From a virus, in IMG/VR virus record IMGVR_UViG_3300017917_001112, positions 62,001-126,000 of that record: a stretch of 64,000 nt of DNA. The stretch is one strand, 5' to 3'. Under the pieces are notes generated by a model. It saw only the letters and a list, made by a program, of their open reading frames with translations, did no database searches and was not told where the DNA came from. Position numbers and translations under genes: made by a program. This document shows positions 18,798 through 27,566 of the stretch, in pieces; positions within the stretch are counted from its first letter, which is position 1, and every line of letters starts with the position of its first letter.

Positions 18798-19348
18798 TGG
18801 CAAACATTCCAGCACAATGGTCTACTAAAATACCAGAAAACATGAACCCACTGGCTCCAACTGGGTTTAGATTTCTTATTACCAAATTACCAAAGATGCA
18901 GTTTTATTGTCAAACTGTTAATCTTCCAAGCATCACACTTGGTGAACCTGAATTCAGCACACCATATTCAACTATTCCAATTCCAGGCGAAAAACTAGCA
19001 TTCGGAGATTTAAGTCTTCAGTTTCTTGTTGACGAAACTCTAGAAAATTACAAAGCAATCAATGGATGGCTAATGGGATTGGGTTTCCCAATAGATAACA
19101 AACAATATACAGATTTCTTAGCACAAGATCAAGTATCAGCATCAAGTGGTTCCGAATATGTTCGTAATACTTCGGATGCATCTCTTTTTATTTTGACAAA
19201 TAATAACACTGAGAGTAAAATAGTTACATTCAAGAACATGTTTCCAACATCACTCGAAAGTTTAACATTCACAGCTGTTGATTCGGATGTGAATTATTTG
19301 ATAGGAAATGCAACTTTCAGGTATAATTATTACGTGTTCGAAAATTAA
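18797..19348 (+). CDS. Tail tube-family protein (gp19/gp54-like)
   Basis: A 183-residue protein. The pattern PTGFRFLITKLPKMQFYCQTVNLPSI then GEKLAFGDLSLQFLVDE resembles the tube fold of T4 gp19 and of the baseplate tube-initiator family (gp54). It is smaller than gp54 and not a duplicate of the gp19 above. In related marine phages the gene in this slot has sometimes been annotated as tail completion protein gp3. I support a tail-tube-fold protein; the exact role is open. Confidence 0.65.
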   Translation: MANIPAQWSTKIPENMNPLAPTGFRFLITKLPKMQFYCQTVNLPSITLGEPEFSTPYSTIPIPGEKLAFGDLSLQFLVDETLENYKAINGWLMGLGFPIDNKQYTDFLAQDQVSASSGSEYVRNTSDASLFILTNNNTESKIVTFKNMFPTSLESLTFTAVDSDVNYLIGNATFRYNYYVFEN

Positions 19349-19368
19349 ATTTTATTTTTGGAGTTGTT

Positions 19369-19806
19369 ATGAATCTTGAGCAGTTAATGTCAATGTGGGA
19401 GAACGATTGTAAAATTGATGACGATCATTTGGGTGAAGCGTCAACAGATACACCTAATTTACATTCAAAATATATCAATCATTTGGTATCATACAAACTG
19501 AAACTTGCTAAAATCAAAGGCGACTATAATCTCCTACGCAAAAACAAATTTAGATATTATCGTGGCGAACTAACACGTCAAGAGTTAGAAGATCTTGGAT
19601 GGATGCAATGGCAGGGTGTCAAGCCACTTAAAAATGAGATGGATGAATTTCTACAAGGTGATACAGACTTAGTTCAAATGGAACAAAAAGTTGAATATCT
19701 AAACACAATCGTATACTTCTTAGAATCTGTTTTGAGTCAGATTCGTTCACGTGACTTTCAAATTAAAAATGGAATTCAGTGGAAACAATTTCTAGTCGGA
19801 ATGTAA
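19369..19806 (+). CDS. uvsY: Recombination mediator UvsY
   Basis: A 145-residue protein with WENDCKIDDDHLGEAS, PNLHSKYINHL and the central RKNKFRYYRGELT motif that marks UvsY. UvsY loads the UvsX recombinase on ssDNA coated with gp32. RBS TTGGAG. It lies directly upstream of uvsW with overlapping stop and start codons, as in cyanophages. Confidence 0.93.
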   Translation: MNLEQLMSMWENDCKIDDDHLGEASTDTPNLHSKYINHLVSYKLKLAKIKGDYNLLRKNKFRYYRGELTRQELEDLGWMQWQGVKPLKNEMDEFLQGDTDLVQMEQKVEYLNTIVYFLESVLSQIRSRDFQIKNGIQWKQFLVGM

Positions 19807-21296
19807 TGGATAAAATAGTAGTTGAAAATTTTGATAATGTGAATATCCGTGTGTTTTCGGATATAAACATTGAGCATGAACTGAGTAATTTTTTTACATT
19901 TGAGGTTCCTGGTGCTAAATTCATGCCAGCATATAAAGCGAGGATGTGGGATGGTAAAATTAGACTCTACGATTTACAAAGAAAAACACTGTATGCTGGA
20001 CTCAAATACTATGTTAAAGAGTTTGCGGACAGAAATGGATACAAATATCACGAGTTGGCAGCAGAACATTATCGACCTGTGCCTACTGTCGAATATACAT
20101 ATGAACAAGTATCAGAATATGCCCACGCTCTCAATCTCACTGCTAGAGGGGAACCGATTGAAATTCGAGATTATCAAATAGATGCTATTCGCAACTGTTT
20201 AAATAATAATAGGCAACTACTACTCTCTCCTACTGCATCAGGTAAGTCACTAATTATATACACACTGATGCGTCATTATGTTACTGAAGGTAAGAAATGC
20301 ATTCTTATCGTACCAACAACATCTTTAGTTGAACAGATGTACACTGATTTTGTTGACTATTCGCATGTGAATGGTTGGCGTGTTGACAGACACTGTCAAA
20401 AATTATACAGTGGTTTTACTAAAGATATTTCCTCAGATGTGTTGATTACAACATGGCAATCTATTTACAAACAACCAAAGGGATGGTTTGACAAATTTCA
20501 GGTTGTGTTTGGTGATGAGGCACATCAATTCAAAGCAAAATCTCTAGCAACAGTTATGGAAAAAATGACTGGCATTCCATATCGTATAGGAACAACAGGC
20601 ACTCTTGATAACAAACAAGTGCATCGTCTTGTGCTCGAGGGATTATTTGGTCCAGTATATAAAGTTACTACTACCAAGAAATTGATGGAAACACAAAGAG
20701 TAGCAAAACTAAATATAAAATGTGTTCTACTGAAATACGATGAGGAAACCAGAAAGAAGCGCAAGAATAATTTATACCAAGAAGAGATGGATTTTCTAGT
20801 CTCTTACCAGAAGCGTAATCGCTTCATTAAGAATCTTGCCCAAACTTTAACTGGAAATACTCTAATCCTGTTTCAATATGTTGAGAAACATGGAAAAGTA
20901 TTACATGATTTGTTTGGTAACATTAAAGATAAAAACGTGGCTATCGTTCACGGAGATATTGATGTTGCTGAAAGAGAACGCATCAGACATATGGCAGAAC
21001 AACGTGATGATATGTTGATTCTCGCATCATACGGAACATTCTCTACAGGCATTAACATTCCTTCAATTGAGAATATTATTTTCGCATCACCAAGCAAGTC
21101 AAGAATTAGAAATTTACAATCAATCGGTCGTGGTTTACGATTGAAAGATGGTAAAGAAAGTTGTACTCTCTATGACATTGCTGACGATTTATCATATAAA
21201 TCTTGGAAAAATCATACACTAAATCATTTTATGGAGAGAGTAAAACTATATGCTGAAGAGCAGTTTTCTGTCAAAATAAATGAAGTGGAACTATGA
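19806..21296 (+). CDS. uvsW: DNA/RNA helicase UvsW
   Basis: A 496-residue SF2 helicase close to T4 UvsW in length. Walker A SPTASGKS (about 141-148), DEAH box (about 237-240), TGT motif III (IGTTGTLD) and motif VI QSIGRGLR (about 438-445). The start at 19806 overlaps the uvsY stop (TAATG) and is preferred over an upstream in-frame ATG inside uvsY. UvsW unwinds branched DNA and R-loops, switching replication from origins to recombination. Confidence 0.95.
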   Translation: MDKIVVENFDNVNIRVFSDINIEHELSNFFTFEVPGAKFMPAYKARMWDGKIRLYDLQRKTLYAGLKYYVKEFADRNGYKYHELAAEHYRPVPTVEYTYEQVSEYAHALNLTARGEPIEIRDYQIDAIRNCLNNNRQLLLSPTASGKSLIIYTLMRHYVTEGKKCILIVPTTSLVEQMYTDFVDYSHVNGWRVDRHCQKLYSGFTKDISSDVLITTWQSIYKQPKGWFDKFQVVFGDEAHQFKAKSLATVMEKMTGIPYRIGTTGTLDNKQVHRLVLEGLFGPVYKVTTTKKLMETQRVAKLNIKCVLLKYDEETRKKRKNNLYQEEMDFLVSYQKRNRFIKNLAQTLTGNTLILFQYVEKHGKVLHDLFGNIKDKNVAIVHGDIDVAERERIRHMAEQRDDMLILASYGTFSTGINIPSIENIIFASPSKSRIRNLQSIGRGLRLKDGKESCTLYDIADDLSYKSWKNHTLNHFMERVKLYAEEQFSVKINEVEL

Positions 21297-21748
21297 TAGA
21301 TTTCAGAGTTATGCGTATGGCAACAGGAGAAAGTTTCTTGTGTATTGTTAAGCAAGAAACTGAAAAAGATATCACAGTACTGTTTCCATTACTAATCACC
21401 AAACAAACATTTCAAGTAGCTCAAAATGTTATGAGAGAAGTGCATTCAACTTCTTCATTTTGCCCATTTACTGATGACAAAGAATTTACCTTTTCAAAGA
21501 AAGAATTGACATTCATTAAACCAATGAATAAAGACGCTGTTCCTTACTATGTTGATATGTTAAACAAACAAGAAGAACCAGAAGCATTACAAAATTATGA
21601 TCTCGGAGAGTTGGTTAAACCAGAGAATTTTATTGACATGAAAGAAATTATTGATGAAAAAATGGAACAGTTAATGCAAAAGATGGAAGAAATACAAGAT
21701 GAGACAGAGGACATGGTAACACGTGATCCAAACAAAACATTACATTAA
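21293..21748 (+). CDS. Conserved hypothetical protein downstream of uvsW
   Basis: A 151-residue protein overlapping uvsW by 4 nt. The N-terminal ~75 residues are beta-rich (FRVMRMATGESFLCIVKQE... ITVLFPLLI), suggestive of a small barrel. The C-terminus is a Met/Glu-rich helix. A gene in this slot between uvsW and gp55 is common in marine T4-like phages. No function assigned. Confidence 0.65.
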   Translation: MIDFRVMRMATGESFLCIVKQETEKDITVLFPLLITKQTFQVAQNVMREVHSTSSFCPFTDDKEFTFSKKELTFIKPMNKDAVPYYVDMLNKQEEPEALQNYDLGELVKPENFIDMKEIIDEKMEQLMQKMEEIQDETEDMVTRDPNKTLH

Positions 21749-21754
21749 ATAAAT

Positions 21755-21783
21755 TTGACAATTTATTGATTATGTAGTATAAT
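21755..21783 (+). promoter_or_regulatory. Sigma70-like promoter upstream of gp55
   Basis: TTGACA, a 17-bp spacer and TATAAT, 31 nt upstream of gp55. The late sigma factor would therefore be made early by the unmodified host polymerase. Confidence 0.88.
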
Positions 21784-21813
21784 GTCTTTAGTATTATATT
21801 AAGTGGGGCGACA

Positions 21814-22374
21814 ATGACGGAAACAACAACAAAAGAAAAAGCGCATTATGTGAATAATGCCGATTTCTTAGCAGCAATAAAAATATACAGACAGAGTGTA
21901 CTAGATGCTGAGGCATCTGGTGATGAGAAACCTCGTGTTCCCGAATATATTGGGGAATGCTTGATGAAAATAGCAACACACCTGTCTTATAAATCCAATT
22001 TTATCAATTATACATACAGAGAAGATATGATTCTTGATGGAGTCGAGAACTGTCTTCAGTACATTGACAACTTTGATCCAACAAAATCTAGTAATCCATT
22101 TGCTTATTTTACGCAAATTATTTACTACGCATTTATCCGAAAAATCCAAAAAGAAAAGAAACAAACTTATGTCAAAAACAAGATGATTCTTGAAATGCCA
22201 TTTGAGATGTTTGATCTACAAGAACAAGACGAAGATGGTGAGTGGACGAATCAAATGATGGAATATTTGCGTAGTAATAATGATTCAGATTATAATATGC
22301 CAAAGAAGAAACCAGCAAAGAAAAAAACCAAAAACAATCTCGAGAGTTTTTTGGGAGATGAGAATGGAAGTTGA
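21814..22374 (+). CDS. gp55: Late transcription sigma factor gp55
   Basis: 186 residues, the size of T4 gp55 (185). Recognisable blocks are AHYVNNADFLAAI, the sigma region 2-like YREDMILDGVENCLQYIDNFDP, and NPFAYFTQIIYYAFIRKIQKEKKQ. Near the C-terminus is NNLESFLGD, resembling the hydrophobic/acidic patch with which T4 gp55 binds the gp45 clamp. It directs RNA polymerase to the TATAAATA boxes seen in this window. Confidence 0.94.
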   Translation: MTETTTKEKAHYVNNADFLAAIKIYRQSVLDAEASGDEKPRVPEYIGECLMKIATHLSYKSNFINYTYREDMILDGVENCLQYIDNFDPTKSSNPFAYFTQIIYYAFIRKIQKEKKQTYVKNKMILEMPFEMFDLQEQDEDGEWTNQMMEYLRSNNDSDYNMPKKKPAKKKTKNNLESFLGDENGS

Positions 22375-22561
22375 AAAACAAAAATGGATGGTCAAATATT
22401 ATAGCACAATTTCTACTTCTGAACAAAGTATGATGTATAAAATGTTTGAAGAACAAAAAGATGCTTATGAATTTATAACAAAATTGGGAGACAGATTTGT
22501 TGAGATGACGGAGATAAGAAAACCAAAAGGATACCCTGATGCGGAGTTGGATTTATTATGA
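22364..22561 (+). CDS. Small conserved hypothetical protein between gp55 and gp47
   Basis: 65 residues. The start at 22364 is chosen because GGGAG lies 6 nt upstream; two in-frame ATGs further 5' are less well placed. It overlaps gp55 at its start and gp47 at its end (ATGA). It has an aromatic N-terminus (KWMVKYYSTIS) and ends AELDLL, loosely like a clamp-binding tail, which is speculation. Function unknown. Confidence 0.6.
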   Translation: MEVEKQKWMVKYYSTISTSEQSMMYKMFEEQKDAYEFITKLGDRFVEMTEIRKPKGYPDAELDLL

Positions 22562-23631
22562 AAGTTGCGATTATTACAGACCAGCACTTCGGTGCTCGCA
22601 ATGACAGCATAATATTTCTTGATTTCTTTCAGAAGTTTTATGATAATGTGTTCTTTCCTACTATTGATGAACATGGAATTAAGACAGTTCTAATTTTAGG
22701 AGACACATTTGATAGAAGGAAATATGTAAATTTTTATGCACTGAAACGTGCTAAACAAATGTTTTTTGATAAACTGGCAGAGCGTAATATTGATGTTATC
22801 ATGATTGCTGGTAATCATGACACATATTACAAAAATACCAATGATGTTAATTCACCAGAGTTGTTGCTTCAAGAATACGATAACATAACAATAATCAGCA
22901 ATCCACAAACAATTCATCTAGATTACGAAAACCCATCATGTGATGTTTTAATGTTGCCTTGGATTTGTGCTGATAATTATGCACAGACTATGCAAGAACT
23001 AACAAATACATCAGCTACTATATGTATGGGTCATTTAGAAATTTCTGGATTCGCAATGCACAAAGGGATGGAAAGCCATGAAGGTCTGGATAAGAAAACA
23101 TTTGATAAATTTGATTTGGTTTTTAGTGGGCATTATCATCACCGCAGCAATGATGGTCAGATCTACTACCTCGGAAACCCATATGAACTCACTTGGCAGG
23201 ATTACAGAGATCCCAGAGGATTTCACCTGTTTAGCGTACACGACAGACAACTCGAATTTATCGTCAATCCTTATAGTATGTTTGTTAGACTCGAATATGA
23301 CGACAGTACCGAAACAGAGAAGAGAATCGATTTAGATGAACTAGATTTGAAAGATTGTTTTGTAAAACTTGTTGTTGTAAACAAAACAGATTTATATAAA
23401 TTTGACAAATTTACTGCTAAGTTATATACTAAGGGATGTGCTGAAATTAAAATCATTGAGAACTTTTCAGAATACGAAGAGGGAACAATTGATGGTGACA
23501 TCAATCTAGAGGACACTATGTCTGTGCTAGATAATTACATTGATTCTATACAAACAGATGCTGATAAAGAACGCATCAAACAATATATGAAATCACTTTA
23601 TACTGAAGCAATCAATATGGAGGTTTCTTGA
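22558..23631 (+). CDS. gp47: Recombination endonuclease subunit gp47 (Mre11/SbcD-like)
   Basis: A 357-residue calcineurin-type phosphoesterase with motifs DQHFG (8-12), GDTFDRR (48-54), GNHD (85-88) and GHYHH (191-195). It pairs with gp46 to resect double-strand ends for recombination-dependent replication. It overlaps both neighbours by 4 nt. Confidence 0.95.
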   Translation: MKVAIITDQHFGARNDSIIFLDFFQKFYDNVFFPTIDEHGIKTVLILGDTFDRRKYVNFYALKRAKQMFFDKLAERNIDVIMIAGNHDTYYKNTNDVNSPELLLQEYDNITIISNPQTIHLDYENPSCDVLMLPWICADNYAQTMQELTNTSATICMGHLEISGFAMHKGMESHEGLDKKTFDKFDLVFSGHYHHRSNDGQIYYLGNPYELTWQDYRDPRGFHLFSVHDRQLEFIVNPYSMFVRLEYDDSTETEKRIDLDELDLKDCFVKLVVVNKTDLYKFDKFTAKLYTKGCAEIKIIENFSEYEEGTIDGDINLEDTMSVLDNYIDSIQTDADKERIKQYMKSLYTEAINMEVS

Positions 23632-25340
23632 TTAAATTTAAATCGATCGAATGGAAAAACTTTCTATCGACTGGAAATTCAGCCAATAAAGTTTTGTTGA
23701 ACAAATCAACAACAACACTTATCGTAGGTAAAAATGGAGAAGGCAAAAGCACAATCTTAGATGCATTGTGCTTTTCATTGTTTGGTAAACCATTTAGAAA
23801 CATCAACAAGCCACAACTGATTAACAGCATCAATCAAAAGAACTGTGTAACAACAGTTGAGTTTTCATCATCAGGTAAAGAATATAAAATTGTTCGTGGT
23901 ATAAAACCAAATGTGTTTGAGATTTGGTGTGATGGTGTACTGCTCAACCAAGAAGCAGCATCACGTGACTATCAAAAGATTTTAGAACAACAAATTCTTA
24001 AAATCAACTATAAAACATTTACGCAGGTTGTTATTCTTGGTAGTGCATCTTTTGTTCCATTTATGCAATTACCATCAGCACAGCGTAGAGAAGTTATTGA
24101 AGACATTTTGGACATACGTGTGTTTAGCGTAATGAATAATGTGTTGAAAGAAAGAATGCAGGAGACAAAAGATGAAATCACAGCAACTGAATCTGCGCTC
24201 ACAATGGCACGTGAGAGGGTTGACAATCAACAGAAAACCATTAAAATCTTGCTCGACTCGAGAAAAGATGCTGTGGCAGCAGTACAGAAAAAGATTGCGG
24301 ATAATGATGTATCTATTCAAACCACGAATGAAAATATTGATGTTCTTGTTTCAGGGATTAATCAACTTAAACAGAGCATCGAGGACAGGACAGATGTTCT
24401 ATCGCAGATCGAGAAAGCGAAAACCCTTACCAATAAGAAAAGCAGTAAGATCGCAGATCTCACTACAACAATAGATTTCTTCAAAGACAACGAGACTTGC
24501 CCTCAGTGTGAACAAGGCATCCCACATGACCACAAATCGCGAATAATTGAGCAAATTCAGAAGGATTTTGAGGAAAATCAGAAGAATATTGACGACCTTA
24601 CAGCAGCACTAGGGAAACTAGAGGAAAGACTAGAAAAGATCAATGAAATACAGAATTTAATCTCTGATAAGAATATCGAGGTATCAACAGCCAACCAGAC
24701 TATTACTATGTTGAATAAAATAAACAGAGAGTTACAAGAAGAGATTGATAAAACCAAGAGTGATACAACCAATGTTGATGAGGAGAAAGCAAAACTCAAG
24801 ACAATGGCTGAAGAAGCAGTATCACATGTAAACAGAAAAACAGAACTAGTAGAACATAAGCAGTATCAGGAACTAGCATCTAGTTTGTTGCGTGACACTG
24901 GTATTAAAACAACAATCATTCGCGAATATCTACCAGTAATGAACAAACTAATTAACAAGTATTTGTCTGCTATGGATTTCTATGTTCACTTTGAACTTGA
25001 TGAGACATTTACTGAGAAAATAAAAGCAAGGTATCGTGACGAATTTACATATGAGTCATTCTCTGAGGGTGAGAAAATGCGTATTGATTTGGCTATATTA
25101 TTCACATGGCGTCAGATTGCTAAGATGAAAAACAGCGTCAATACCAATTTGTTAATACTTGACGAGATTTTTGATAGTTCTCTAGATGTAGCAGGTACAG
25201 ATTATTTCTTAACTCTGATGAACACATTCGATGATAAGACAAATGTATTTGTTATATCACACAAAGGCGATCAGTTGTTTGATAAATTCCGCAGTGTGAT
25301 TAAGTTTGAAAAACAAAATGATTTTTCGGTGATTGTATGA
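23628..25340 (+). CDS. gp46: Recombination endonuclease subunit gp46 (Rad50/SbcC-like), TTG start
   Basis: A 570-residue SMC-type ATPase. Walker A GKNGEGKS (34-41), a long coiled coil split by a zinc hook CPQC (Cys291/Cys294), signature FSEGEKMR (about 475), Walker B LLILDEIFDSS (about 508) and H-loop VISHK. The first codon is TTG, overlapping the gp47 stop (TTGA) with ATGGAGG 5 nt upstream. The next ATG would delete Walker A, so TTG is required. Confidence 0.94.
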   Translation: MIKFKSIEWKNFLSTGNSANKVLLNKSTTTLIVGKNGEGKSTILDALCFSLFGKPFRNINKPQLINSINQKNCVTTVEFSSSGKEYKIVRGIKPNVFEIWCDGVLLNQEAASRDYQKILEQQILKINYKTFTQVVILGSASFVPFMQLPSAQRREVIEDILDIRVFSVMNNVLKERMQETKDEITATESALTMARERVDNQQKTIKILLDSRKDAVAAVQKKIADNDVSIQTTNENIDVLVSGINQLKQSIEDRTDVLSQIEKAKTLTNKKSSKIADLTTTIDFFKDNETCPQCEQGIPHDHKSRIIEQIQKDFEENQKNIDDLTAALGKLEERLEKINEIQNLISDKNIEVSTANQTITMLNKINRELQEEIDKTKSDTTNVDEEKAKLKTMAEEAVSHVNRKTELVEHKQYQELASSLLRDTGIKTTIIREYLPVMNKLINKYLSAMDFYVHFELDETFTEKIKARYRDEFTYESFSEGEKMRIDLAILFTWRQIAKMKNSVNTNLLILDEIFDSSLDVAGTDYFLTLMNTFDDKTNVFVISHKGDQLFDKFRSVIKFEKQNDFSVIV

Positions 25341-25383
25341 TGCGTAATGTAAGTATGTTAGATGATATATAGAAAGGATTAAT

Positions 25384-25845
25384 ATGTCAGAATTAGTGAA
25401 CTATGCGAAAAACGAATTAGATATTATCGGTATGAAAGAAGGCGATGATCTGAATGGTGCAATGAGAAAACACTTACTACACATGATAGAACAGTTTAGT
25501 GAAGAAGGTCATTCTGGATTCTCTGCAAATTATGCGATTAGTTGTTTGGAGAAACTGATGAGGTATCAACCATTATCTCCTCTCACTGGTAATGATGATG
25601 AATGGACTGAGGTCGCAGAAGATAAACTAATTGGTGGTAAAATCTGGCAAAATAACAGATGCTATCGTGTGTTTAAAGATGAAAATGGAGCATATGATAG
25701 TGAGGGGATTGTTTTCTACACAATGGAAATTGATGATGAGGGCAAGCCATTTAAATCATACTTCACATCATCTGATAGTAGAGTATCAATTACTTTTCCA
25801 TATGTGCCAGAGCGAATCTATAAAGAAAAACCAAAAGAAGAATGA
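25384..25845 (+). CDS. Conserved hypothetical phage protein
   Basis: 153 residues. The N-terminal half is helical (YAKNELDIIG...MRKHLLHMIEQFSEEGHSG). The C-terminal half has the pattern NDDEWTEV...RCYRVFKDENG...YDSEGIVFY, seen in many tailed-phage hypothetical proteins. RBS AAAGGA. Its stop overlaps the next small gene (AATGA). I know of no assigned function. Confidence 0.75.
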   Translation: MSELVNYAKNELDIIGMKEGDDLNGAMRKHLLHMIEQFSEEGHSGFSANYAISCLEKLMRYQPLSPLTGNDDEWTEVAEDKLIGGKIWQNNRCYRVFKDENGAYDSEGIVFYTMEIDDEGKPFKSYFTSSDSRVSITFPYVPERIYKEKPKEE

Positions 25846-25979
25846 CAGAGCAAGAGATTCTAAATTTCTATAAACAACTTGAAGAGTATTATGGTGATAA
25901 ATTGGCAAACTTCGAGCACTACCCACGCATATTTGCTCATCAAGTAAAATTATACAAATATTATAAAGGTATGTTATGA
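25842..25979 (+). CDS. Small coupled ORF, 45 residues
   Basis: A short aromatic-rich protein (ILNFYKQLEEYYGDKLANFE ... VKLYKYYKGML). Both ends overlap neighbouring genes by 4 nt (ATGA), the arrangement of a translated gene. Similar Tyr-rich miniproteins are common in marine T4-like phages. Function unknown. Confidence 0.7.
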   Translation: MTEQEILNFYKQLEEYYGDKLANFEHYPRIFAHQVKLYKYYKGML

Positions 25980-26599
25980 TTGATCCAGTAATTCAACCAA
26001 TATTTCCTATTCCTGTTGTGTTATCACAATTAGATAGAGATTGGACTGCTGAGGAAAAACAGTTCTTTGCCAAACAGAACAGCAAACAAATGCGTAATGT
26101 GGGCAACACCATGAGCAAGAACACCTATATCTTAAATGAACCAGAACTCGCTGGTTTGAAAGCAGAGATTGATGATGTGCTCAAACAATATGTTGATAAC
26201 ATTATCGCACCACAGAATGATGATGTTGAGATATACATTACTCAGTCGTGGATGAACTGGACAAGGAAGGGTGAGTGGCATCACAAACACACACATAGCA
26301 ACAGCTACTTGTCTGGTGTTGTATACATAAATGCAGATGAGAAAGTTGATAAGATTGTGTTCATTAATGATGTGTACAGAACTATCAAATTTACTCATAA
26401 AGAAGTAAATCATTTTAACACAGAGACATGGGATTTCACATCTCGTCCTGGAATGTTGGTACTATTTCCTTCGTGGTTACAACACATGGTTGAAATGAAA
26501 GGCGAAGGACATTCTAACACAAGAATCAGTTTAGCATTTAACACATTTGTTCGTGGCACATTGGGTGCCAGCAATGCACTAACGGAGTTGAAACTATGA
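25976..26599 (+). CDS. Putative 2OG-Fe(II) oxygenase (TIGR02466-type)
   Basis: 207 residues, beginning with the IQPIFPIPVV entry typical of this phage and bacterial family. The active-site region HHKHTHSNSYLSGVVYI supplies candidate metal His residues. LVLFPSWLQHMVE supplies the distal His and RISLAFN a 2-oxoglutarate-binding Arg. Substrate unknown; free amino acids, proteins or nucleic acids are all possible. Overlaps both neighbours. Confidence 0.8.
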   Translation: MIDPVIQPIFPIPVVLSQLDRDWTAEEKQFFAKQNSKQMRNVGNTMSKNTYILNEPELAGLKAEIDDVLKQYVDNIIAPQNDDVEIYITQSWMNWTRKGEWHHKHTHSNSYLSGVVYINADEKVDKIVFINDVYRTIKFTHKEVNHFNTETWDFTSRPGMLVLFPSWLQHMVEMKGEGHSNTRISLAFNTFVRGTLGASNALTELKL

Positions 26600-26805
26600 G
26601 CGACACACCTGTATACATTGACCCACTCACACGTTTGAAACAAGAACGTGAACTACGCAAGGCAAAGAAAAAAGTACGCAAGGAAATTGAGCCAAAGATA
26701 GGTAAAAAAGCAGCAAAACATTTTGTTAAGAAAGCAGCAAACAAAGTGATGGCTGACAGAGCAATTGAACAGAAAGTTATGAAACATGCTGCGAGAGGTG
26801 GATGA
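26596..26805 (+). CDS. Small basic hypothetical protein
   Basis: 69 residues with a central Lys/Arg-rich helix (LRKAKKKVRKEIEPKIGKKA), so nucleic-acid binding is plausible. ATGA overlaps on both sides couple it to its neighbours. No family recognised. Confidence 0.6.
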   Translation: MSDTPVYIDPLTRLKQERELRKAKKKVRKEIEPKIGKKAAKHFVKKAANKVMADRAIEQKVMKHAARGG

Positions 26806-26942
26806 TGAAACGCTACTGTTGCGATAACCTATGTCAACAAGGCAGACACTGCCCAAACCGAAAAGAAAGAGAAATGCCCTATGGGATGTTGGCTACATTT
26901 GCCATCACTGTATTCCTACTTTGCTTAGTTAGTATCCACTAA
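26805..26942 (+). CDS. Small Cys-rich membrane protein, 45 residues
   Basis: The start overlaps the preceding stop (TGATG). The N-terminus has four Cys (YCCDNLC, HC) and the C-terminal half is one hydrophobic segment (about residues 26-43), predicting a single-pass membrane protein. It is the last gene before a terminator-promoter cassette. Function unknown. Confidence 0.55.
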   Translation: MKRYCCDNLCQQGRHCPNRKEREMPYGMLATFAITVFLLCLVSIH

Positions 26943-26948
26943 CTTATT

Positions 26949-26969
26949 AACCCTACGACCTGTAGGGTT
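26949..26969 (+). terminator. PeSL hairpin 1 (AACCCTAC/GTAGGGTT)
   Basis: An 8-bp perfect stem with loop GACCT, followed by ATTTCC and then a sigma70-like promoter within 15 nt. This is the promoter-early-stem-loop arrangement. The T-tract is weak, so it may attenuate or act as a recombination or RNA-processing element rather than stop transcription fully. Confidence 0.75.
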
Positions 26970-26983
26970 ATTTCCGAAAATGC

Positions 26984-27012
26984 TTGACATTTATTCGGTT
27001 TTCAGATAGAAT
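26984..27012 (+). promoter_or_regulatory. Sigma70-like early promoter (PeSL 1)
   Basis: TTGACA, 17 bp, TAGAAT. The predicted +1 (7 nt after the -10) coincides with the A of the ATG at 27019. The spacer and -10 (ATTCGGTTTTCAGATAGAAT) are shared with the promoters at 27234 and 28022. Confidence 0.85.
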
Positions 27013-27018
27013 TAAGGT

Positions 27019-27237
27019 ATGAAAATTGAATTGAACGATGTCTTAAAGTGGGTTGCCTGTGCTGTAACCCTTGCAGGTGCTCTCTGCACCAGTCTCCGTA
27101 TAGATCCCCTGAACATTTATTTGCTCAACGCAGGTGCCCTGTTGTACCTCGTCTGGAGCATCCGTATCCGTGAGTGGAATCTCTCAGCTGTGAACGCTGG
27201 TCTATTGACCATATATGTGGTAGGGTTATTCGCTTGA
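27019..27237 (+). CDS. Small membrane protein, possibly leaderless mRNA
   Basis: 72 residues, largely hydrophobic with two to three membrane segments (about 10-25, 33-47, 54-71). The ATG lies exactly at the expected transcription start, so the only SD-like sequence (AAGG) would be upstream of +1. The 3' end of the reading frame runs through the right arm of a decayed PeSL hairpin (GTAGGGTTATTCG). Function unknown. Confidence 0.6.
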   Translation: MKIELNDVLKWVACAVTLAGALCTSLRIDPLNIYLLNAGALLYLVWSIRIREWNLSAVNAGLLTIYVVGLFA

Positions 27238-27295
27238 CGAAAATTCGGTTTTCAGATAGAATTATACTATGATGAATAGAAAAGGAAATGAAATG
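27232..27295 (+). repeat. 64-bp direct repeat, copy A (promoter-leader-RBS-ATG)
   Basis: Identical to 28020-28083 except for one base. It comprises TTGACG, spacer, TAGAAT, an ATGATGAATA leader, AAAAGGA and the ATG of the downstream gene: a complete transferable expression cassette. Confidence 0.9.
27234..27262 (+). promoter_or_regulatory. Sigma70-like early promoter (copy A)
   Basis: TTGACG, 17 bp, TAGAAT. The TTGA of the -35 contains the stop codon of the upstream membrane gene. It drives the gene starting at 27293. Confidence 0.83.
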
Positions 27296-27565
27296 TTAAA
27301 TGTGAATGTTGGTGATGTGATTCGTGCTTATGACTTCAAACCGATGGTTGGTCGTGAAGACTGCTTCGTTGAAGGTGTTGTTGAGCAAGTTAAAAACAAT
27401 GAGCAAGGATATACTGCTTTCAAGATTACTGCTACCAAAGATGTGTTTGGTGGTGAGACCCAACCGAAAGGCAAACACTCTCGTGTTGGTAAAATCGTGT
27501 TCGTACCGCATGAAGTTTCCTTCATGGAATATGCTGGTCGTGTGATTAACCTGTCGAGGATTTAA
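27293..27565 (+). CDS. Early hypothetical protein
   Basis: 90 residues. The start at 27293 is chosen over an upstream in-frame ATG because AAAAGGA lies 7 nt before it and the same leader serves 28081. The sequence is beta-rich with basic patches (VNVGDVIRAYDFKPM, KHSRVGKIVFVPHEV), suggesting a small barrel, perhaps nucleic-acid-binding. No family recognised. Confidence 0.65.
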   Translation: MLNVNVGDVIRAYDFKPMVGREDCFVEGVVEQVKNNEQGYTAFKITATKDVFGGETQPKGKHSRVGKIVFVPHEVSFMEYAGRVINLSRI

Positions 27566-27566
27566 T

